Origin: Climacium dendroides
Taxonomy: Eukaryota; Streptophyta; Bryopsida; Hypnales; Climaciaceae
Reading direction: 5' to 3'
DNA: 64,000 bases
NCBI GenBank assembly: GCA_950106755.1
Contig: OX467088.1
Location: forward strand, 1,906,001 to 1,970,000
The notes beneath the pieces are model-generated. The model did no database searches. It was not told where the DNA came from and saw only the letters and a program-made list of their open reading frames with translations. The translations under genes and the position numbers were made by a program. Below are positions 23,205 to 34,105 of this stretch, in pieces (the first letter of the stretch is position 1; each line of letters starts with the position of its first letter).

Positions 23205-25688
23205 ACGAGTGTAAATGACCACAAAAGTCTACCAAAATCTAACTTATACTAAACCTAACATCATCTTCAAAATCCCACAAGACATTTCTACTGGTCCACT
23301 AGATTTTCGGTAATCTACTACATCCTATTTTTCCGGCTCGGCGGTCGGACTCCGATACTGTCACAAGTATATACAAAACTGCCCCCTATTCCTTGGCGAC
23401 CTTAGGAGAAATAAGGTCATTTAACAAGTCAAGGTTTATTTGCTTCCGGCTACTCCCCGGAGAAAACACATCCGAGCCTCTTACTCCCCAACTTGGACCT
23501 CCCGTGATATTGGTTCCTTTGTCTACACTCCAGGTCTTGACTATCGGAACTTCCGGACTTCCTCGGGAATCTTTCCGGGTATGTTTGTGGTGGAGAGAAG
23601 ACTGAACCGACCAAGTTCCCCGAGTCTCCAGAGGAGTATCCGTAAGGTCGATGATCGGAGTCTCCTGGAGGAGGTCCTCACTGCCCTTAGGTACAACAGT
23701 ACCACAATGCACTCCTTTTGGTTTCCCCAACGATGGTGAAAGTTCCAGAACAAGCGGTACCACCGGCGATACTTCTGTAACAATGAATTCCGGAATATTG
23801 CCTTCCGGAACCGTCAAGATATGTGCGGGAGAGGAAGGAAGAGGGTCTACCGGATTTGGCTCTGCGGGTGCCAAATACTCCACTAGGTCCCGCATCTCTG
23901 CTTGCAATGCGTCCATCCGTTTCGCTTGCTCCAGTAAACACTTGGCAATGGACACCCGGCTCGAGCTGGCGGCTACGTTGAAGTTGGCTTTGAACAACCA
24001 GGCTTTGTTGATGTAGTCCGCCGGAACTTCCAAAGAACTCCGGAGCTGGGTCACACTCTGGCACAGTGCCTCTATCTGCCGGCGTTGTTCTTCCTCCACG
24101 ACTTTGGCCTTCTCATGGGCCATTCGCAACTCCTTCTCCAACCGGGCACAAGTGGACTCCCACTCTTGGGCTCGTTCCAACAACGTTTGGTTCTCCACGT
24201 GTAAAACGCCTACCTCCGTCACCGACTTCTTTTGCTCCTCGATTAGGATGGCGTTTTCTTTCTCCACCGCCACCAAAGCGTCCGTCCTCCAAAAGACGGC
24301 GTTCCAATCGGTCAGTGCCATCTTCTGGCACACCCATTTGAGGGTCTTCTCATAGTTTTGGAGAATCTTCATGATGTCTTCTGTCCGCCACACGATGTGT
24401 TGAACTAGATCCGAAATGTCCTCCAAGGGCGACCCCCCTAGTTGGAGCTCGGTCCTCTCTTTCTCCTCTGCCTTTGTAGGTCTGGTCCGGAAGGGATGGC
24501 CTCTGTCTGAGAGGGACGAGCTTCCAGTTGAGAAGGTCAGACCTCTTGCTGAGAAGGTCCGGCCTCTTCTTTCCGGTCTAGAGCGTCCTCCTCCATTTGC
24601 TCTGGTGCGGGAGGATCCTTCGTTGGCATTACCGGTGGAGTTGCCTGTCGCCGGGACTTCTTCGTCAGAAGAGTGGGCTGCTCCTCGTCATCCGGTCCTT
24701 CTCGTGAGAGGGTTTTTCTTCTCCGTACTTCTGAAACTAAATCAACTTCTGATAGGCATCCTCCTTGTTTGACTTGAGTATGGAGTGGTGGGAATACAAG
24801 TGGGAGACATAAGCCAGAAGAGGGCTCCCACCCTTCTTCCCCTACCGGAGAGAACACACGAGATCCCCTACCAATTCGAAGATGACGAAGGCCCAATCCA
24901 TCATCAACTTCCCTTGAAGACTCCCTAGGATAGTGGAAGCCACTTTGGCCACCACTGGCCTCGGCTTGGTTGGATGGAGGATAGGGTTGAGAAACGCTAC
25001 CACATCTCTGTATTCCGGTTTAACCAGGTCTAATACCTGGAAGCCATCCTTCGGGTTTGCCGCCATCCGGAACTCGCCCTCCATGCACTCCTGGTTTTTT
25101 TCCATCACCTTGTCCGGTGCCATCCGGAACCTGTAGACAACTTTCCACTCGCTGACCGTCCACAGTTCAGGCTTCGCCCGTAGGGAGGTATCCAAGATAC
25201 CACTTTCCAGTCGAAGCGAATCCGCCACCAGACTTTCCTCTCGGATGCCTCAAGGGACATCCATCAAACCCTTATATCCCATATTGATGAAGTTCTGTCG
25301 AATGCGCTGCAGCCGAACCTCATCGATTGGAATTTCCGGCACCACCCGCATTAACGAAATTGCTTTCGGCTAGGGTGGTGGCGCTGGAATCGGCTCATCT
25401 AAGTCCTTCGGCTCCTCCCTCAGCCTACGCCGGTTTGCCTTAGAAGACATCACGCTTACAAGAAACCTCGCACAATCTCTCCCTACCCTTCTTGCTCACA
25501 AAAGATCACTCCGGAACACCTTGCACGATCGCAACTCACACAGTCCCTCAATCTACCGGAAATTTCTAAGAGCTAGAAAAGGCAGGAAAACAAAGATGCA
25601 AGAAAGTAGGAAAGCAACTTTGCCTTCCACCGACTACAGTCTTCTTCTTATACTAGCCAAACGGATGGACGGTCGGACGAGAGTACGG
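23205..25688 (-). mobile_element. LTR-type element H, left part (start not found)
   Basis: From about 23,205 the sequence follows element C (15,560 onwards) through the 3' region, the gag-like gene and the 5' region, until F interrupts it at 25,689. The interrupted site is visible in E near 28,020-28,035 (GGTCGGATGAATG then CACGG). The TG end expected on the left is absent, so H is truncated or rearranged there. Confidence 0.65.
23386..25450 (-). pseudogene. gag-like protein gene of element H
   Basis: Likely start ATG 25,450 (MSSKANRRRL); it ends VAKE-TAG at 23,386. It aligns along its whole length with the protein of C: VMEKNQECMEGEF, IAFLNPILHPTK (here VAFLNPILHPTK), MMDWAFVIFELVGDLV, coiled coil with VENQTLLERAQEWEST, NKAWLF, and FSPGSSRKQINLDLL. 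It has an in-frame TAG and a TGA near the N-terminus and two frame changes (between about 24,900 and 24,430), so it is inactive. Because it keeps TGG and CAA/CAG where C has TAG, it is useful for telling what residues the UAGs replaced. Confidence 0.55.
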
Positions 25689-26347
25689 TGTCATAGCACA
25701 GGAAAGCAAAAATTGATTCCGGTCTAACACCCACTTGTTTATCACACAGACTCTCTAACTGGTTAGTTTACTACCCCACAGCTTTACACTACCCCGTAAC
25801 TCTCTCATCACTTCTATTTACATACCTTTGGTAGTTACATGTATTTACGTTTTACAGACCGTAACCAGAATCCGCGTTTCCACAGATCTAACCTTAACCT
25901 CTAGTATTCACATCCGGTCTAGATCTCTACTTGTAACCATGTGGATTTTAAACTCTCGATGAGGGATCGGCTTAATTGGGATTTAGGAAAGAAGCTTAAC
26001 TCCTACCCTCCGATTTTAAAGTGTCAGAAGATTCACTATGTGATCAAACTTTCAAAAATAAACTTTCAAATCTTACAAATGAGAAAACAGACCGTCCTCA
26101 CAACTGGAAAGGAAACGCAGCCGTATCTAGCAGGTCACGCAAGCTGATCTAATTCCTCCTAACCAATGCTACAACGACAGCCTACTGAGTTAGTCTTACA
26201 TCCGGTCTGAACTAGCGGGGAAAAAAGGGGAAACGAGCGCTGCGGAGGCGTGCTAACCCTTACTCTTTCCGGAGAGTGGTCCTCAATTCGTACTCCCTTT
26301 CGAGTCCATTCCTAGTCCACACTAGAGATCCCTTCTGCCTCCATCCA

Positions 26348-28305
26348 TATAGCGATTGGTTGGACCAATATTCCTCTAGTTAGTCTTTAATTCACACCAA
26401 AGGCCTTCTTAGAGTAAACCGCTCCGGAATCGTTCCCACGAGGACTTGTGGATTACAGTTTTATAGGCTATCCCAATCTAAGCATTCACTTTTCTCTCCG
26501 TCAGACTATTCTGGACTTTAGGTCTAGTCCGGACTCTAGTGCCAGATGGATTCCGAAAGAATCCGGAAACCGTTCAGTGCCCCTTCCGGGATCCCTGGGT
26601 TTGGATGGCGAGTGGCCAGATCCACCGTCCGGATGCTTACCGTGTCCGGAAACACGCTCTCTTCCACTCTCTCTCTCTCTAATGCTAATACTAAACTAAC
26701 TCTTCAAGGACCGGAAGTGTCCTCCTGTTCTGTCGCCTCACAAATCTGGAAAGATCCGGATTAGGTCACACAGGGACGGTCAAGAACTACGACATTCTAA
26801 CCTTTAACTGAACACTGAGCCTCCTGTCGACCGGGTGGTTTTTCCTGTACTTTCTTGGACTTGCGCCAGGGCTTGACTCTGTTCTACGATGAATTCCGGC
26901 AATCCGGAATTCGGGCACGTCCGGCAATACTCCCGTATATGGAAGTTGCTAGCAACCTCTCAGATACCCCTTTCACCTAAGGCAGTATCCTACATATAGG
27001 CTATACCGGCATCCGAGCAGTACTACACTAACCTTACTGCCGGAACCATCTGGTTGATCTCCCCCTCAATTTAATACATCCGGATACTCTCACAAAATCA
27101 ACTTTTGCCACACAAGGTAAGTTCTCAATTCCGGAAACGCAAGAACGGACCCACACCTCTCACAAACATATACCATACACAATAAAGATAAGAAATTGGG
27201 TACTCCAAACACTTTACAGTTAAGCTCAGAAAAAGATACAATACTGAAACTATGAGATGGTTGTGAATGACCAGAAAGGCCATTAAAACTCCTACTTATA
27301 CTAAGACTAATGTCATTCTAAAAATCCTACAAAACATTCCTACTGGTCCGCTAGATTTCCGGTAAATTCCAGATCCTATAATTCCGGAAAAATCAGCTTC
27401 AGATCCTATTTTTCCGGCTTTGACGGCCGGACTCCGGATCTTCCTAAAATTTTGGATCTTCCGGAAGTTTCCGGATCTACCCTTTCCAGATCCGCCCTTT
27501 CCGCTTCCAGCCGGAGTTGTCTTTGTTACCACCCATTATGAGGCTTCTGTTCCGAATCATGTTCCGGATTCCGGATCCTATCCGGATCTTCATCCGGATC
27601 CTATCCAGATCCTAGACATTTACAGATTTTGGATCCATTAGTTTTGGACTAGTTCCGGATTGATTCCGGACTTAGTTCCGATACTACAAAAAGTGTTTTG
27701 AAAATACTTTTTAGACAACTCTCCAGGCTCCGGTTTCCGGTTAGGATGGAAAGTGCAAATTTCCTCCTTAACCATTTTACCGCAATAAGAGCCCCTACAG
27801 TTGTTAATCCATAACTCTAGTACTTTCTCCACCGAATAAAGAAAATATACTATGAATGGATTTCTTACTTCAAATTCTATTTGAAATAAATAAAATCTAC
27901 CAGAAATTTCTAAGAGCTGAAAAAGGCAGGAAAACAAAGATGCAAGAAAGTAAGAAAGCAACTTTGCCTTCCACCGGCTACAGTCTTCTTTTTATACTGG
28001 TCCGACGGATGGATGGTCGGATGAATGCACGGGATAGATTTTGGCGGCAAAAACCTAACCCTAATACGGATCCGGTTTCGACTTTTAGAGCCAGCGCCAT
28101 CATCCGTTTTTCGGAACTTTTTAGGGTTCCGGAATTAGGTTTCTTAGACCTATTTAAATTTTCCCAGATCCGAAAATCCGGTATTCCTAAGTTTCCTTAA
28201 TTTCCTATGAAAACCCAAAAACTTTCCTTTTCAAGGGAACAATTCTTGAAATTTCCCGTCAAATGCTAGTGTTTTGGGTTTAGCATGTGGGATCACATTC
28301 CCACA
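26348..28305 (-). mobile_element. gene-less LTR-type element E (TSD ATCCA), nested in F
   Basis: It begins TATAGCGATTGG (the C homologue begins TGTAGCGATTAG) after ATCCA (26,343-26,347) and ends with the 20-bp hairpin TGTGGGATCACATTCCCACA (28,286-28,305) before ATCCA (28,306-28,310). It matches both flanks of element C but lacks the gag-like gene: the C-like left part stops near 27,450 and the right part resumes near 27,890. Element B shows the uninterrupted site near 8,455. Confidence 0.85.
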
Positions 28306-28797
28306 ATCCACACGCACTAATTCAATACTGACCGGATAAACGCAGCATCCGGATACACTCACTTTCCAGCCTGGACTTCCAAAACACGGACAAGTGTCAA
28401 GTACACACAACTATGATTTGTTTCAATCACGCCAAGAGCGAACTTCCAAGTACTCATGAATATAAGAAGGTAAGATAAAGATGCACACTGGGACCAAAGA
28501 AGTCCCGGATTTAAATACTAAACTACTCCTTCAAAATCCTAACCTAAAAGTAACGCCCCAGCCAATTAGGGCCCAACACATTTCATTCCCTTTCTATTTT
28601 CTAGCCCTGTTGACTTTCACTCAAACTCCCACTACTTCCGCTAAAAGTGGATCTCAGATCCTATAATTACGGACCCGATCACTTTCCAACTGCTAGTGGC
28701 CGTGTCACTCAAAAAGTAATTTTCCTAATTATGTACAATTATCCCAAAACTTCAGATTTTCACCACCCTATCCTCAGAAATTACTCTACGTAATTTT

Positions 28798-29698
28798 CTA
28801 AGTTTTTAACTTCTTCACGGCTGGCTTCTTTCCGGTTCCGGTCTTTTGTCCCTGGCGTACCTCACCCCGAACGGCAAGCTTCTTCTTCTTAGATGCTGCA
28901 GCCTTACTCGCCCGAGTCTTTGCCAGTGCTTGATCCGGGTTTGAATATGGCTCCGAGTCTTCCTCAGTTCCGGATTCTTCATCCTCGTCCTCTTCTTCTT
29001 CTTCCTCCTCGTCATCGTCCTCTAGAATCGTCTTCTTCTTCTGTGTTGACATAATTGGAGGCTTCTTCTTCTACATGGTTGGTGTGGGCGGAACATTGGC
29101 CCTAGCACTCTGAGGAGTGGTTTCTCAATCATTCTGCCCTTCTCGGATCCTTGCCCCTGTGATCCGGTCTTCCTTTCCTCTATTGACCCAATTTCGCTTC
29201 CCAAAGCTAAGTTGAGTAGGGTGGAAGGAAATACCTTTTGTGTCTTTGCAGGAGGAGTCAGAGAGACTGGAGATAACTCACTTAGGTCGATAAACTTGGT
29301 GCTCAGCCCTGGTTTGGGCACGTTCTTCTTCTCGGACGGTTCCGGTCCAGATCTCGTCTTCTCTTCAGCCGCGGCCTTCACCTCCTCCAATGGTTCCCTC
29401 GCCTTGCTTGTTGTCTCCACTTCTCCAGTCTTCTCTTCCTCAGCAGCTTCTACTGCTCGCGCTGCATTAAAAGCAACGTCCGTTACTTCCCCAAGTAGGG
29501 AAGTCATTTCTCCTTTAGGCTCTGACCGGATGGAAGAGCTTGGCACGTCTTCCATCTTGTCCTTCGCTTTTACTTTTTCTTCGGTGACCGGAAGGGGTGT
29601 TGGTGCGAGTTCTGGTTCCGTTTCCGGTCCCTACTCCCGCTCTCTTCGTCCTTCATCACCTCGCGCAGTGGCTCCACTATTGCCTCCATCTTGTGGTG
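28798..29698 (-). pseudogene. gag-like gene of element F, C-terminal part
   Basis: It runs leftwards from the D insertion (TSD TGGTG) to a TAG at 28,798: a Ser/Pro/Glu-rich region, KPGLSTKFIDLSELSP, a long Asp/Glu run, then KAAASKKKKLAVRGEV and KKLKT. Frames change between about 29,000 and 29,060. An in-frame TAG near 29,651 corresponds to CAG in element B. The acidic run followed by a lysine-rich tail suggests a nucleic-acid or histone-interacting tail; this is inference. Confidence 0.5.
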
Positions 29699-29849
29699 TG
29701 TCGTAGCACAGAGTAAGTAAATTCCCTGTTATACCCTCAAAAATCACCTTAGAGTATAACTTGATGACCCTAAAGATCGAACAGGCGAGATCCTGTGAAG
29801 TATCTAGCCTTATTAAGCGATTAAGCCCAGTCAGCTTTTCCTTTCCTAA

Positions 29850-30270
29850 AATCCGGTCCTAACACAGGAACCGGAAACTTCCCAAACACCCAAAAAAACC
29901 CAAACCGGATTACTTCCTACTTCCGGTTTGGCCCGTCAGACGGATTCTCACTATTCAGGAATCCGCTCATATCTGGTCTTAGACTAATCCGGTTCTAACA
30001 TAGGGACCGGAAACTTCCCAAACACCCAGAAAACCCCAAACCGGATTACTTCCTACTTCTGGTTTGGCCCGTCAGACGGATTCTCACTATCCAGGAATTC
30101 GCTCATATCTGGTCTTAGACTAATCCGGTCCTAACATAGGGACCGGAAACTTCCCAAACACCTAGAAAACCCCAAACCGGATTACTTCCTACTTCCGGTT
30201 TGGCCTGTCAAACGGATTCTCACTATCCAGGAATCCGCTCATATCCGGTCTTAGACTAATCCGGTCCTAA
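29850..30270. repeat. about 130-bp tandem repeat inside D, three copies
   Basis: Each unit begins with CCGGTCCTAACA(C/T)AGG and contains CCAAACCGGATTACTTCC and CGGATTCTCACTAT. D' has one copy (about 22,475-22,620). Confidence 0.75.
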
Positions 30271-31129
30271 ATTCCTCTCCGAACTAATCCGCTCCGGATC
30301 ACCTTTCTAGTCTCTTATCCTCTCCCGGTTTGGTTTTGCCTTTGTTTCACCATCAGAGGGGTCGCCTCTTGGATTTGACAGTGGTAGGCCCACCACTCCT
30401 CCCGCGGATTATAGTGACTGGAGACCCACTTCCTATCTTCCTATCCTCCTACTCTAATCCGGATCCGGTTTGACCCCTCACAGTCACCCTGATAGCAATC
30501 CGGATGATAGGTCACATAAGGGTCCCCCGTACGATCCTCTCATACTACAACGACCTTAGCACTCGTCCCGATCCGTACGAAGTCAGGTGGTTGCAAGTGT
30601 ATCCGCCCATGCCATCACTCACCAAAGTCCTTTCCGTTTTACCACTCACGGTGGCAAGACCTCATAGAAGATCGGATGCTCAACCGAAATTCCCATCCGG
30701 GAGACTTAGCGTAATCAAGGACTCCCTCCCTAACCACCTAATCCTAACAACGACTTTCTCACCCGGAAATCCTGAACTCCAGCTATGCTGAGGGACCAGA
30801 ATTCACTCCCAACTCTTGACTATCCACTCACATGCACATAAACCAGGAACTAAGATACCAAAGGGGACAATCCTCCAACACACTCGCACGCCTCAACCTG
30901 ATTCCCTGTCATACACCACTGCCACGCTTGGGAGAGAAGTACACACAAAGGAAACAATAGAAGACGAGAGAAAGTTTGCAAAAGAAGGCCCACACCACTC
31001 CCGCAGGGACTGGCTTATATACATTTTGAATTTACAAGGGCGCAAAAAGCCCGCGAAAGCCCGCCGCCATTCTGGCGGAACTTCCGGTTGACCTAACTAG
31101 CTCTAACCGGATCCCCAATCCGGTTCACC

Positions 31130-31350
31130 TACCAATCCGGTTTCAGTCCGAATCCAGTTTCAATCCGAATCCAGTTTCAGTCCGAATCCGGTTTCAGTCC
31201 GAATCCGGTTTTAGTCCGAACCCGGTTTTAGTCCGAACCCGGTTTCAATCCGAATCCGGTTTCAATCCGAATCCGGTTTCAGTCCGAATCCGGTTTCAGC
31301 CCAAATCCGGTTTCAGCCCAAATCCGGTTTCAGTCCGAATCCGCAATTCC
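31130..31350. repeat. 17-bp minisatellite AATCCGGTTTCAGTCCG, about 12 copies
   Basis: Head-to-tail variants of one 17-bp unit; D' has fewer units (about 21,500-21,630). Confidence 0.8.
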
Positions 31351-31897
31351 GGTTTTAATTCTACTCCTAAGTATTTACAATTCTACCTCACTCTCTCCTA
31401 GCCACACGTCTCGTTCCTCTCTTTTCACCCTTCGATCTCAATCGGAAACCTGCAGGCCATAGAAATACGAGGAGAAGAGGCGCACCAACAACCACACTCC
31501 AGCTCCAACTTTAAGGTACATGGTTGAAAAGCACAAGGCACGCGCACAACATTCACAGAAGGCGAAGATGGCAAAAGGGACTGAGACTGGGGTGACCAAT
31601 CGTTATATACCCCTAATTCCCTAAGACACGTCAGCATGACCGTTTCCGATCCAGTTCATGAATCCGGTCCAGGTAGTGATCCGGTCCGTCCTAATCCGGT
31701 CAGACCAAAATACGGATAAAAATCTGTTTCCATTCTGTCACCGATCCGGATAGAATCTGACCTGATTTGCCGCTATCTCTTTGTCGCTAATAAATTCTGG
31801 TTTCCTACAATTTCTTAACCGGATCCGGATACCTAGGCATTGGTTTCTGTTCTGATTTTAATTAATTCAAAGAAAACCAAAAATTTGAGTTGCGACA

Positions 31898-33102
31898 TGG
31901 TGGTAGGACACTAACGCCATCATTAGGTTGGCTGGAATTTGCTTTCCAGTCTCCATTACCTTCTCGTCAAACAACATTGCTTTGTTGATAACTTCGCTCA
32001 GATTGCCGATGAACTCCTGGATCGCCTGAAGGTTCTTTGCGGCTGTTTTGGAGAATTTCCTCTACTGGTCCATTTCTTCTCTCTTCTCCTCCAACTCCCT
32101 CATTAGCTGGTCCACCTTACTCGCGGCTTCGCTCAACTCTTTCTTCACCGCCTCCTTCATCTTCTGGTCCAGTTGGGCAACGAGCTATTGTGGTTGACTG
32201 ATCTTCAGCAGCTGACATAGTTCTTGAATGGTCTCTTGGCTCTTCCCGTATTGGACCCGGAACTCACTGAGTTCCCTCACAATTCGACCTAGGGGATCCT
32301 GGTTCTAGATCGGATCGACTCCCTTACTACCCTCTCCTATTTCTGAGTCTTTCTCCTTCTGGTCCTACCTCCTCCACTGAGACTTAGCTTCCTCGACCGG
32401 TATAGTGTCTGCCTCTGAATCTTCCTCTTTTTGCCTGGCTTCCTCATCCGGGTCTTCTATCTCGATTTCTGACATGGCTTTGGCCGTATCATATGAATTT
32501 AACTCTCTATTTGTAAGCCAGCCATGTGCTTGATACAAATGGTAGAGAAAAGGGGTTATAGAGGAAGGCTTAGACTTCCCTATACCTCCTACCAATCTTT
32601 TGATCTGATCTCTCATCACTACGCCCCAATCTACTTTCCGGTCACCCCACAGTGCACCGAAAATAGTATATGCCAAGGTGACCATAATCCTGTTTGGTCG
32701 CTTTGGACTAAGGATGGCTGCTAGGTACTTCATTAAACGTTTCTCCCTACCATTTATGCACTCTGCCACAAGGAAACCATCCTTCTTTGTTGGGGGATTC
32801 TGGAACTTACCCACGTAGAAGCGATCCATCCGGGAAGCCGGTCCCTTGTCCGTCTTCTTGAAATCGTACGTCTCCCTCCACAGTGTTGAAGTTCAGTCTT
32901 CAGGCCGGCTTCTCGACGTCCCCTTCCACTTCCTTAGCGGCGCGCCGATTACCTCCCTCACAATCTCCTCGTCTTTCAAATTCCATGGCCGGACTAGAAA
33001 TCCCTCACACCCCATCTGCCAAAGGTCTTCTTCTAGCTCCGCTTTTTCTCATGGATCCGCTGGTACCACCGGCTTCACCATGCGCAAAGATACAGCTACC
33101 AT
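31898..33102 (-). CDS. gag-like protein of element F, N-terminal part (four UAG, one UGA, no frameshift)
   Basis: The frame runs from ATG 33,102 to the D insertion, 401 codons. Blocks in order: MVKPVVPADP; QMGCEGFLVRPW; TLWRETYDFKK; FYVGKFQNPPTKKDGF; MKYLAAILSPKRPNR; TIFGALWGDRKVDWGVV; SITPFLYHLYQAHGWL; an acidic linker; a coiled coil; and NKAMLF. The same order is seen in C, H and A. In-frame stops are TGA 33,051 and TAG at 32,367, 32,307, 32,187 and 32,064. The rest of the gene lies at 28,798-29,698 across element D. It is gag-like by layout only; no protease, reverse transcriptase or integrase follows. Confidence 0.55.
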
Positions 33103-33828
33103 CGTGGACTGTTCTCTCAAACCCTCTCAGTGACTAGAATCACTATTTGGAGTCTCACAATCACTCGCACTCTAGTCTTCTTATTCTGCTCAAGGACCCT
33201 CCTCAAAAGTCGCCTCACTAGTACACTTCTAATTCCACCCTCATACGTGAACTTCTAAGTGAATTCTCCTCTCGAGACTTGTCTGTCCTTAATCTGGTCC
33301 GTAAACTGAGCCCGTAACTTCTTCTCTTTGGTTGACATATAAGTACACCTCGAATGCTCCTCACCAATCTCTTCTCAAGGTAGTTTCCTCGCAAAAGGAG
33401 GTCTCAGCCACCTGCTCCTTCTATTTCTAGGGTAGTACTCACCCGGATCGTTACAGGTGACCGTTTTCCCCAAAATAGATCCACTCTCAAGTATGGTCTA
33501 GAACTAGGTAGACACCCGTTACACCCGGATTGCCTGTCTTCCGTTTCCGGTCTCCGGTCTTCTACTTTCTTCCGGTTTCCAGTTTCTAATGAAAATAACT
33601 CTGACCTACTCCTGACCTATCTATGCCGTTTCTGGACTTTCGATTTCCGGTTTTCGGTTACTTCTGTTAACACTATTATCTATTCTAAAGTAATCCTATT
33701 CCGGTATCCGGTTCCTAACTACTTATGGTCTACTTTTCTAACGAAAAACGAAAAAAAATAGGGAGTAAAGAGCTCTATTCTCCTTATTTCCCTTCTAAAC
33801 CTAAAGACTGGATTCCCGTACTCCCACA
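33103..33828. other. 5' region of element F's gene
   Basis: Noncoding. The segment 33,540-33,828 matches 12,290-12,548 of B (5' end of the family), including the TGTGGGAG terminus in minus-strand orientation. Confidence 0.55.
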
Positions 33829-34105
33829 TATGGGATAGGTTTTGGCAGCAAAGCCTAACCCTAGTACGGATCTGGTTTCCGGCTTTTAGGGCCGGTGCCG
33901 TCATCTGATTTCCGGAACTTTTTAGGGTTCCGGAATTAGGTTTTTACACCTAATAGGATTTCTCTGGATCCAGAGTTCCGGTATTCCTCAAATCTTTCTA
34001 ATCTCCTGTGGAGATTCAAAATTTTCCTTTTTAAGGAAATAGATTTTGAAATTTCCCATCAAATGCTAGTTTTCTAGGTCTAGCATGTGGGATCACACTC
34101 CCACA
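33829..34105 (-). mobile_element. LTR-type element H, right end
   Basis: Resumes the H sequence after F (TATGGGATAGGTTTTGGC...) and ends with the family hairpin at 34,086-34,105. The next five bases, TCGCC, are the expected right copy of its target duplication; the left copy was not found. Confidence 0.7.

Larger units (their letters stand above)
29699..31897 (-). mobile_element. solo-LTR-like element D (TSD TGGTG), nested in the gag-like gene of F
   Basis: It begins TGTCGTAGCACAGAG after TGGTG (29,694-29,698) and ends GAGTTGCGACA before TGGTG (31,898-31,902). The 2,199-bp unit carries no gene. It is near-identical to D' in inverted orientation except for expansions: about three tandem copies of a roughly 130-bp unit (29,850-30,270) and a 17-bp minisatellite (31,130-31,350). 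It is the gene-less counterpart of element A's 3' and 5' regions. Confidence 0.88.
25689..33828 (-). mobile_element. LTR-type element F (TSD TACGG/TATGG), carrying nested E and D
   Basis: It starts TGTCATAGCACAGG after TACGG (25,684-25,688) and ends ACTCCCACA before TATGG (33,829-33,833), one mismatch in the duplication. Family of B, but with the N-terminal half of the gag-like gene retained. Without E and D it is about 4.0 kb. It sits inside element H. Confidence 0.8.
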
